Shown here one piece after another: positions 57,627 to 64,000 of a stretch of DNA of 64,000 nucleotides; within the stretch, counting starts at the first letter, position 1; the number at the start of each line of letters is the position of its first letter. Made by a program: the position numbers and the translations under genes. The notes under the pieces are model-generated. The model did no database searches. It had not been told where the DNA came from and worked only from the letters and a program-made list of their open reading frames with translations. The stretch spans positions 33,544 to 97,543 of the forward strand of contig CAMDKM010000012.1 of the NCBI GenBank assembly GCA_945900965.1, given 5' to 3'. Source of the DNA: Bordetella parapertussis. GTDB lineage: Bacteria; Pseudomonadota; Gammaproteobacteria; Burkholderiales; JACQAP01.

Positions 57627-58439
57627 TCAGCGAAACAGATCCATTTCTTTCGGCCGTACCAATTCCGCTGCACGGCCATCGCGACCACCTGCCGGAAGTC
57701 CGCGGATGAGAACGACAGGCGAGCCTTCATCGGCCTGGCCCATCAGCAGCGACGCGGCGGAAGCCAGTTCATCGGCGTAGCCCACTTGCGTGATGCGCAG
57801 CGCGCGGCCGAACAAATCGGGCTTGCCGCGCAAGTCGAGCAACGCCGGCAGCCCTGCGGCGCCTATGGCGACGCCGACCGTACCGTTGCGCCAGGCGCGG
57901 CCATGACTGTCGTTGATGATGACGCCGAGGTTCACCGCTGTGTGTTGGCGCAAGGCTTCGCGCAATTGACGGCATTCGCCGTCCGGGTCGCGCGGCAGCA
58001 GCAGCGCGCGAGACTCTTGATCATTACCCTCGACGTTGGAAAAATCAATGCCGGCGTTCGCCATCACGAACCCGAGCCGGTGTACCACCACGATGACATC
58101 GCGCCGGACGCGAAGGACTTCGGTTGATTCGCGCAGGATCAATTCGATCACGCGTGGATCTTTTTCAACGACTTTGGCCAATTCCATTGCGCGCGTGGAA
58201 GGCGCGACCGTCGTCAGATCGACGTGGCAGCCACGCGCTTTCGATACGATCTTTTGCGCGAGTACAAGCACGTCGCCGGACATCAGTTTTTCGCCCGAGC
58301 GTGCAACGGCGCTGAGGATGATCTCGCACAAATCATCGCCTTCGCGCACCAATGGCACGCCAGCAAGGGCGATCATCCGCAGCTCGCGTTTTCCGGTGGC
58401 GATCGCCGGGCGTGCGTGCACGTCGGCGCTGGCGCCCAT
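57627..58439 (-). CDS. cofE: Coenzyme F420-0:L-glutamate ligase
   Basis: Ligase of 270 residues that adds the glutamate tail to F420-0 with GTP. Recognisable blocks are [56 protein letters not shown] and [20 protein letters not shown]. The ATG at 58439 shares its first base with the stop codon of the NADPH:F420 reductase gene (TGATG), which decides the start; an open frame further upstream is the shadow of that gene. In actinobacteria this domain is fused to the nitroreductase as FbiB; here the two are neighbours. Confidence 0.94.
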   Translation of the reverse strand: MGASADVHARPAIATGKRELRMIALAGVPLVREGDDLCEIILSAVARSGEKLMSGDVLVLAQKIVSKARGCHVDLTTVAPSTRAMELAKVVEKDPRVIELILRESTEVLRVRRDVIVVVHRLGFVMANAGIDFSNVEGNDQESRALLLPRDPDGECRQLREALRQHTAVNLGVIINDSHGRAWRNGTVGVAIGAAGLPALLDLRGKPDLFGRALRITQVGYADELASAASLLMGQADEGSPVVLIRGLPAGGRDGRAAELVRPKEMDLFR

Positions 58440-59131
58440 CAAGTCTCCCCGCGGTCCAGGCCGGTAATGCGGATGCCGGCGCCGTGCGTCTTGTAGCGCG
58501 AATTGATCGAAATCAGGATCGAGGTCAGAGCCTCGGCCGCCGCGGAGTTGCCGATCTGGCCGGCGTGAATACCGCGCAAACCGATATCCGCGGCAAGCTT
58601 GATGACGGTCTCGCGCGCGGGCACATCGTTCCCGCATACCAGCACGTCGCACTCCACATTGCAGTCCAGGTCCTGCAACAAATGCGCGGCCACGTTCTGA
58701 AATGCCGAAACGACCCGGACCGATTCGCCCAGCAGGGTCTGGATCGCCGCCACTGCCGAGCCGCCTTCTGGAAGCTGCACGCGCATGACCTTCGGCGGCA
58801 GCAGCGGCACGGTGGTGTCGATGAGGATTTTTCCATTCAGTGCGGCACGCACTTCTTCGACCGTCGCGCGCTGCGCAGCATAAGGCACGCACAGCACAAT
58901 GATCTGCGCGGCAGTGGCAGCGGCCAGATAGCCATCGTGCCCGACAGCGCTGCGCTTGAGCGTCGCATTCATTTGCGCACAGACTTGTTCCGCTTTGTCC
59001 GCGTTGCGCGATCCGATGATGACCGGGTAGCCTGCGTGGGCCCAGCGCAGCGCGAGCCCGCTGCCTTCGGCGCCGGTGCCACCAAGTACCGCAATCATGG
59101 GCAGCGTTGATGTCGTTTCCGTAGTTTTCAT
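58439..59131 (-). CDS. npdG: NADPH-dependent F420 reductase
   Basis: Oxidoreductase of 230 residues that exchanges hydride between NADPH and F420. The Rossmann motif is IAVLGGTGAEGSGLALRWAH, the NADP specificity loop IIGSRNADKAEQ, and later VVSAFQNVAAHLLQDLDCNV and CDVLVCGNDVPARETV follow the Fno/NpdG family. It supplies reduced F420 for the LLM-type oxidoreductase encoded upstream. It forms a coupled pair with cofE (TGATG). Confidence 0.92.
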   Translation of the reverse strand: MKTTETTSTLPMIAVLGGTGAEGSGLALRWAHAGYPVIIGSRNADKAEQVCAQMNATLKRSAVGHDGYLAAATAAQIIVLCVPYAAQRATVEEVRAALNGKILIDTTVPLLPPKVMRVQLPEGGSAVAAIQTLLGESVRVVSAFQNVAAHLLQDLDCNVECDVLVCGNDVPARETVIKLAADIGLRGIHAGQIGNSAAAEALTSILISINSRYKTHGAGIRITGLDRGET

Positions 59132-59262
59132 TTATTTTCGCCAGTGGTCATACACTCATTCGCTTTGCTGTCCTCACCCTGCCCTCGGCTCTGCTGCAAG
59201 CGTTCCCTTGCCCCGCAGGGAAAGGATGGCTTCATGCCCGGACGCGAGGGAAGATACGCCCG

Positions 59263-60219
59263 TCAGTCAGCGAGGGGTAACACCTTTGCCGTAAAGCGCT
59301 CCATCGCGGCAATCGAATCGTCCAGCGTTCGGCGCACGAAGCTGAACAACAGGTGGCGCACTCCGAGTGCGCGCAAGGCGCGCATGTCCTGCGCCACTTC
59401 GGCGTCGCTGCCAGTCAGTATCTGGCGTTTTCCATCCGCGAGAGTTCCGGTGTGGCCGTCGCGATACCAGGGCGCCCAGTAGGCGAGGTCTATGCTTGCA
59501 GGGTCGCGTTTCGCGTCGGCGGCATTCTTGCGCAAGTCGGCCAAGGCGTGGGTATAGCGTTCGATGGTGTCGAGCGGAAACTGCGGATTGGAACCGATCG
59601 GGTACCAGGCGTCGCCCAGGGCCACCACACGGCGCAACGCGGCCGGGCTTTCGCCGCCGATCCACAGCGGCGGGTGCGGTTTCTGTACCGGCTTGGGCAG
59701 AAAACTGATGTCCTGGAAATTCGCATATTGACCGGCGAAGCGCGGGTCGTCCTCGGTCCACAATGTCTTGAAGACGCGCAGGTACTCGTCGGTCACCTTG
59801 CCCCGCTCGGCAAACGGCGGCACGCCGATAGCCTTGAACTCCTCGTCCATCCATCCCGCGCCGCAGCCCACCGTCACCCGGCCCTTCGAGAGCACGTCGA
59901 TGGTGGCCAGAGCCTTGGCGGTGTGCACCGGATTGCGATGGGGCACCACCATGACGGAAGTGAGCAGGCGAATCTTTCGAGTGGCAGCGGCAAGGTAGGC
60001 CATCAAGACGAGTTGCTCCAGACAATCGCCGGAGTCCGCCCCCGCCATCTTGCGCTCGGGGTTGTAGGGATAAGGCGAGGCGATCGCGCGCGGGATGACG
60101 ATGTGGTCGGAAATGGCGATGTAGTTGAAGCCGAGTTCTTCGCCGCGTTTGGCGAGCGCGAGGATATTTTCCTGCGTTGCCAGTGCGCCGCGAGTGGGGA
60201 TGCTGAAGCCGTAGTCCAT
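59263..60219 (-). CDS. LLM-class F420-dependent oxidoreductase
   Basis: Luciferase-like TIM-barrel enzyme of 318 residues that uses F420 as hydride carrier. Typical segments are MDYGFSIPTRGALATQENIL, YIAISDHIVIPRAIASPYPY, LLTSVMVVPHRNPVHTAKAL, VTVGCGAGWMDEEFKAIGVP, then PPLWIGGESPAALRRVVALG, with the bulge after strand 3 seen in F420 users. Its place between fbiC and npdG supports F420 as cofactor. The substrate is unknown. About 130 bases without a recognisable gene separate it from npdG. Confidence 0.9.
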   Translation of the reverse strand: MDYGFSIPTRGALATQENILALAKRGEELGFNYIAISDHIVIPRAIASPYPYNPERKMAGADSGDCLEQLVLMAYLAAATRKIRLLTSVMVVPHRNPVHTAKALATIDVLSKGRVTVGCGAGWMDEEFKAIGVPPFAERGKVTDEYLRVFKTLWTEDDPRFAGQYANFQDISFLPKPVQKPHPPLWIGGESPAALRRVVALGDAWYPIGSNPQFPLDTIERYTHALADLRKNAADAKRDPASIDLAYWAPWYRDGHTGTLADGKRQILTGSDAEVAQDMRALRALGVRHLLFSFVRRTLDDSIAAMERFTAKVLPLAD

Positions 60220-60220
60220 T

Positions 60221-60316
60221 GATTAAGGTCCCGGTGATTGAGTCATTGGGTGACTGAGTGATTAAGGGATTTGCCGCGACGGTAATTTTCCTATCGCTTA
60301 ATCACTCAATCACTGA
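60221..60316. repeat. Inverted array of a TGATTGAGT-like word
   Basis: The left arm (60221-60267) repeats GATTGAGTCATTGGGTGACT and GAGTGATTAAGGG. The right arm (60296-60320) reads CGCTTAATCACTCAATCACT, its inverse. The right arm runs into the last codons of fbiC. The architecture is the same as the arrays at 3111, 19628 and 53772. Confidence 0.78.
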
Positions 60317-62766
60317 ATTACTTCTTTGATCGGCTGAATTCGTGCGCGTTTGCCAGCGGGCGGCAGAATAATGGGTGTCAGGGTCTGTGCAACATACGAG
60401 CGCTCGCGCTGATCGTCCGGCGCGGCGGCGTAGAGCGTGGTGCGCTGTTGCGCCACGCGCCCGCATGACACGATCAAATTGTCCATGTTTTCCGGTGGCA
60501 TCTCCTGGCCGTGGCAGGTGCCGGCAGCGCGCGAAATGCTTTCGTTCATCAGTGTGCCGCCGAGATCATTGGCACCGGCCTGCAGACAGGTACGCACGCC
60601 TTCGGCGCCCAGCTTCACCCACGACACCTGGATGTTGGGAATCAGCGGATGCAAGACGAGCCGCGCCACGGCGTGCATGAGCACAGTTTCGCGAAACGTC
60701 GGGCCTTTGCGCGCTCTGCCCTGCCGGTACATCGGCGCTTCCATGTGCACGAAGGGCAGCGGTACGAATTCGGTGAAGCCGCCGGTACGTGCCTGCAGGG
60801 CGCGAATGCGCAGCAGATGGCGCGCCCAGTGTTCGTAATTATCCACGTGGCCGAACATGATGGTGGCCGTGGTCTTGAATCCGGCGCGGTGCGAAGCTTC
60901 AATCACCTGCAACCACTGTTCTGTGTTGAGTTTGTCGGGGCAAATTGCGCGGCGCACTTCGTCATCGAGAATTTCCGCCGCGGTGCCAGGCAGGGTGCCC
61001 AGACCGGCAGCACGCAGACTCCGCACGAATTCTTCCACGGTGACATTCAGAGTCTGCGCGCCGTGCCAGACTTCGAGCGGTGAAAACGCATGCACATGCA
61101 TGCGAGGCAAGGCTACTTTCACCGCCCGGCACAAGGTCAGATACGTCTCTCCGGTGTAATCGGGATGAATGCCGCCTTGCATGCACACTTCCGTGGCGCC
61201 GCGCTCCCATGCTTCCCCGGCGCGGCGCACGACTTCATCGAGGTCCAGATCGTAAGGCGTGCCGCGCAGGCTGTCGGCGGCCTTGCCTTTGGAGAAAGCG
61301 CAAAAGCTGCACCGATAGGCGCAGACATTGGTGTAATTGATATTGCGGTTGACCACGTAGCGCACGGTGTCGCCGACCGTGCGCTGGCGCAAAGCGTCGG
61401 CGGTGGCGCAGACGGCCTCGAACTGCGCGCCACGCGCGCGGAACAGAGTAACGATGTCGCGCTCATGCAATGCGTCTCCGCCGGCGGCGGCACTGAGGAT
61501 GCGCGCGCATTCCCGGCTGGGCGCTCCGCCGGTGCGCCGTACCGGGGGCGCGCCGGTCTGCCCCGGTGACCAGTCATCGGTGCGCGCAAAGCCTTCGCCA
61601 TCCACCGCCTGCAAAACGCGCGCAGCCAGTGCCTGATCCTGCCACATGGAAACGTCCCTGACATACGCCGGATAGACTGCCAGCCGCTCGACCAGCACCT
61701 TGCCCGCGCTCTCGGTGTGCGCACGCAGGCGCTCGATTTCCGGCCAGGGCATTTCCGGGTTTACGTGATCGGGTGTGACAGGTGAAACGCCGCCCCAGTC
61801 GTTCAGCCCGGCCGTGATCAATTTCGCGTAAGAATCCGGCGTCAGATTCGGCGGTGCCTGCAAATTCATCGCCGGTCCGAAAATGATGCGCGCCATGGCC
61901 AGCGTCCACATCAGATCATCGAGATCGGGTTCCGCCGCGCCTGCCATCTTGGTGGCCGCCTTGGCGCGGAAGTTCTGGATGATGACTTCCTGGATATGGC
62001 CGTACTCCTCGTGCAGCGCGCGGATGGCGAGCAGCGAATCGATGCGCTCGGCGCGCGTCTCGCCGATGCCGATGAGGATGCCGGTGGTAAACGGGACTTT
62101 CAGTTCACCGGCCTGGCGCAGGGTTTCCAGGCGCAGCGCGGGCGCCTTGTCGGGCGAACCGAAATGCGCGCCGCCGCGCTCGGTGAGCCGCGCAGAAACA
62201 TTCTCCAGCATGATGCCCTGCGACACCGACACCTTGCGCAGCATGGCAATTTCGTCGCGCGACATCACTCCGGGATTCACGTGCGGCAGGAGTTTCGTCT
62301 CGCGCAGCACCAGCGCGCACATGTCCGCCAGATATGACAAGGTCGTCGCGTGTCCGAGTCGCGCCAGTTCCTCGCGTGCCACGGTGTAGCGCCGTTCGGG
62401 TTTATCGCCGAGCGTGAACAAGGCTTCGTGGCAGCCGGCGCGTTCGCCCGCGCGCGCGATCTCCAGAACCTGTTCGGCGGAAAGAAACGCGCGCTCACCT
62501 TTGCGCGGCGTGGTGGCGAAGGTGCAGTAATGACAGACATCCCGGCACAAATGTGTGAGCGGAATAAAAACCTTGCGCGAATACGACAGCACATCTCCAT
62601 GCCCCAGGTCGCGCAGACGGGCAGCCTGGGCAAACAGAGCCTCGGTGCTTGCATGAGTTGCCACCAACCGTGCCTCGTCGTCGCTCAAGCGGCGGCGAGT
62701 GCTGGCCTCCAGCAGCGTTGCGACGGGAAGTGTCACGGGTGTAGGAATGTCGGAAAAATCGTTCAT
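60310..62766 (-). CDS. fbiC: FbiC: fused CofG/CofH FO synthase
   Basis: Bifunctional radical-SAM enzyme of 818 residues that builds the deazaflavin Fo from tyrosine and a riboflavin precursor. The N-terminal CofG half carries Cys74, Cys78 and Cys81 (LCRDVCHYCTF); the C-terminal CofH half carries Cys482, Cys486 and Cys489 (VCAYRCSFCAF), each binding a 4Fe-4S cluster. The blocks VIIQNFRAKAATKM and ETYLTLCRAVKVALP fit the two halves. The fused form is typical of actinobacteria and of bacteria that gained F420 by transfer. The ATG at 62766 overlaps the stop of the FAD monooxygenase by four bases, which decides the start. Confidence 0.95.
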   Translation of the reverse strand: MNDFSDIPTPVTLPVATLLEASTRRRLSDDEARLVATHASTEALFAQAARLRDLGHGDVLSYSRKVFIPLTHLCRDVCHYCTFATTPRKGERAFLSAEQVLEIARAGERAGCHEALFTLGDKPERRYTVAREELARLGHATTLSYLADMCALVLRETKLLPHVNPGVMSRDEIAMLRKVSVSQGIMLENVSARLTERGGAHFGSPDKAPALRLETLRQAGELKVPFTTGILIGIGETRAERIDSLLAIRALHEEYGHIQEVIIQNFRAKAATKMAGAAEPDLDDLMWTLAMARIIFGPAMNLQAPPNLTPDSYAKLITAGLNDWGGVSPVTPDHVNPEMPWPEIERLRAHTESAGKVLVERLAVYPAYVRDVSMWQDQALAARVLQAVDGEGFARTDDWSPGQTGAPPVRRTGGAPSRECARILSAAAGGDALHERDIVTLFRARGAQFEAVCATADALRQRTVGDTVRYVVNRNINYTNVCAYRCSFCAFSKGKAADSLRGTPYDLDLDEVVRRAGEAWERGATEVCMQGGIHPDYTGETYLTLCRAVKVALPRMHVHAFSPLEVWHGAQTLNVTVEEFVRSLRAAGLGTLPGTAAEILDDEVRRAICPDKLNTEQWLQVIEASHRAGFKTTATIMFGHVDNYEHWARHLLRIRALQARTGGFTEFVPLPFVHMEAPMYRQGRARKGPTFRETVLMHAVARLVLHPLIPNIQVSWVKLGAEGVRTCLQAGANDLGGTLMNESISRAAGTCHGQEMPPENMDNLIVSCGRVAQQRTTLYAAAPDDQRERSYVAQTLTPIILPPAGKRARIQPIKEVIQ

Positions 62767-63935
62767 GTGCCGGGTGCGCGCAGGCCAAATATTAATTCCG
62801 GATCGCCGGGGGTCCAGGTGTTCTCGAACTGCGAACGGCGCCCATTGCGGCGATTGCGCTCCAGAAGTTGTTTGCCGAGCGCCAGTTGCCCCGGTTCCCA
62901 CTGTGCAAGCGCGGCCGGTACGTCGCGGTTCTTGCCGATGGCATCGGCCAGCGACCAGGCATCGGCCGCCGCCTTGGCCGTGCCGGCCGCGGCATGAGGG
63001 CGCGCGACAAAGGCCGCATCGCCAATCAGGCAGACGCGCCCGAAGGCCATGCGCGGCACCTCGATGTCATAGACCACCTGGAGGAACGGCTGCTCGGTGC
63101 TGCACACCAGAATCGCCATCGGTTCAGGAAGCCGGGCTGTGGCCACGGCCCGAAGTTCGGCGACATGTTCCGCTCGCGCCACGCCCGGCGGCAGGGAAAT
63201 ATCGCGCCGTACTCCGCTGTTATCGGTGAGCAGATCGTCGAGATCGCTGCTGTCCATGTAATTGCGGTACCAGACGAAATTGATCAGCCGCTCGCCAGGC
63301 TTGACTGAACCATCCAGACCAGGGATCGGATACACCAGCATCTGGCTGTTCGCGTAAAGGTAATAAGTAAGCGCGTCGTCGAAGAAGGCGCGGGTGGCCG
63401 GATCCAGCGAAGTTTCCGGAACCATGCCCCGCCAAGCCACGTAACCGGCATACTCGGAACGCACTGCGGGAAGCAGCCGGGATCGCGATGCCGAGCCCAC
63501 CCCGTCCGCGCACACCAGCATATCGACCCGCTGCGAGGGCTTGCTGGCGAACCGGGCTTCGACAAAATCGCCCGCATCCTCCCACCCGGACATCTCGTGG
63601 CCAAGGTGATAGCGCGCAAGCCCGAAACACGCAAGCAGCCGCCGGTAAATCGTATTCCAGGAACTGAATCGTAAAGCGTGTTGCCCGTCGTAGATTACCT
63701 TGCCGCGCCGCTCCAGATAGTGGATGTGCGAGGTGGCAATGCTGATGTCGTCCAAGGCGACACCGGCTCGCTCCAGAAGATAGCGTCGGCTCTCCTGGAG
63801 AAAGCCAATGCCCGCCCCGCGCTGCGCCAGCTCGACCGGTGAGCGTTCGTAAACATCGACCTCGACACCCAAATCGCGCAGGCAAAGCGCCGCCGTCAGC
63901 CCGCCCAGCGAGCCGCCAATAATCGCAGTCCGCAC
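62763..63935 (-). CDS. FAD-dependent monooxygenase (aromatic hydroxylase-like)
   Basis: Flavoprotein of 390 residues. The FAD-binding Rossmann motif opens the protein (AIIGGSLGGLTAALCLRDLG, VEVDVYERSP), LVCADGVGSASRSRLLP is the DG motif, and VCLIGDAAFVARPHAAAGTA is the GD motif that binds the ribityl chain. This matches group A aromatic hydroxylases such as 3-hydroxybenzoate or 2,6-dihydroxypyridine hydroxylase types. It starts with GTG. Its end overlaps fbiC, so it is translated together with the F420 genes although such enzymes use FAD and NAD(P)H. The substrate is unknown. Confidence 0.88.
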   Translation of the reverse strand: MRTAIIGGSLGGLTAALCLRDLGVEVDVYERSPVELAQRGAGIGFLQESRRYLLERAGVALDDISIATSHIHYLERRGKVIYDGQHALRFSSWNTIYRRLLACFGLARYHLGHEMSGWEDAGDFVEARFASKPSQRVDMLVCADGVGSASRSRLLPAVRSEYAGYVAWRGMVPETSLDPATRAFFDDALTYYLYANSQMLVYPIPGLDGSVKPGERLINFVWYRNYMDSSDLDDLLTDNSGVRRDISLPPGVARAEHVAELRAVATARLPEPMAILVCSTEQPFLQVVYDIEVPRMAFGRVCLIGDAAFVARPHAAAGTAKAAADAWSLADAIGKNRDVPAALAQWEPGQLALGKQLLERNRRNGRRSQFENTWTPGDPELIFGLRAPGT

Positions 63936-63947
63936 TGGACCTACTGG

Positions 63948-64000
63948 TCAGGGCTTGCCGAAGGTCGCGATCTTGTCGACCGAACACTCGAACAAAACCC
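63948..64000 (-). CDS. C-terminal end of a protein continuing beyond the window
   Basis: Only the last 16 codons are visible (VLFECSVDKIATFGKP, stop TGA), running off the right edge. The stop lies 12 bases before the GTG of the FAD monooxygenase, so the gene is probably the preceding member of the same operon. The family cannot be told from this piece. Confidence 0.45.
   Translation of the reverse strand, partial: VLFECSVDKIATFGKP

Overview
The window looks like a chromosomal segment of a betaproteobacterium. Supporting signs are an orphan Bug/TctC binding protein, the mix of PQQ dehydrogenases with c-type cytochromes, REP-like intergenic palindromes and many toxin-antitoxin pairs. The base composition is moderately GC-rich. 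No rRNA or tRNA gene and no CRISPR array was seen. Family names rest on motifs read by eye; no database was searched.

Left part (1-29288). This holds housekeeping and accessory metabolism: a Bug protein, a MntA/HepT pair whose toxin is broken, an ArsC-like protein, a beta-carbonic anhydrase, an FAD-linked D-lactate/glycolate dehydrogenase, a periplasmic serine protease and a SUMF1-fold protein. From 9.1 to 17.9 kb, on the minus strand, lies a periplasmic oxidation cluster. It has two PQQ dehydrogenases that both carry the Asp-X-Asp pattern linked to lanthanide use, two small cytochromes c, a MxaJ/XoxJ-like binding protein, a Tat-exported amidohydrolase and small secreted proteins. Next come an enolase-superfamily enzyme, a ketopantoate-reductase-like protein, an aminotransferase, a fluoroacetate-dehalogenase-like hydrolase, two tandem Sel1-repeat proteins, a small metalloprotease, an epoxide hydrolase and more toxin-antitoxin pairs.

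Central part (29.4-52.2 kb). This is the most unusual region. A three-gene cassette recurs five times: (1) a giant (about 1055 aa) regulator with an N-terminal P-loop NTPase, a helical-repeat middle and a C-terminal winged helix plus BTAD domain; (2) a tiny 61-63 aa protein of unknown family; (3) a secreted protein of about 150-170 aa. Units A, D and E are complete. Units B and C keep the tiny and secreted genes but only scraps of the regulator. Further regulator scraps lie at 29462, 29721 and 36328. In units A, B, D and E the tiny gene is preceded by a REP-like palindrome and a conserved leader block. In four units the secreted proteins vary strongly but share a GG(T/S)GKY turn; in unit D a SnoaL-like protein sits in that slot. 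Toxin-antitoxin pairs (TumE/TumA, HicB with a ruined HicA, VapC with its antitoxin) sit inside or between units. A block with a truncated patatin, an IS91-like transposase scrap, an amidase and a frameshifted membrane protein separates units B and C. I interpret the array as a diversifying regulator/secreted-protein system of unknown function.

Right part (52.2-64 kb). After a branched-chain-amino-acid-type binding protein and a DUF4143-type ATPase with a frameshift near its start, a minus-strand cluster encodes coenzyme F420 synthesis and use: fbiC, an LLM-type F420 oxidoreductase, an NADPH:F420 reductase, cofE, a nitroreductase like the C-terminal half of FbiB, cofD and cofC. An FAD monooxygenase overlaps the start of fbiC. 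Overlapping starts and stops suggest that much of the cluster is translationally coupled.
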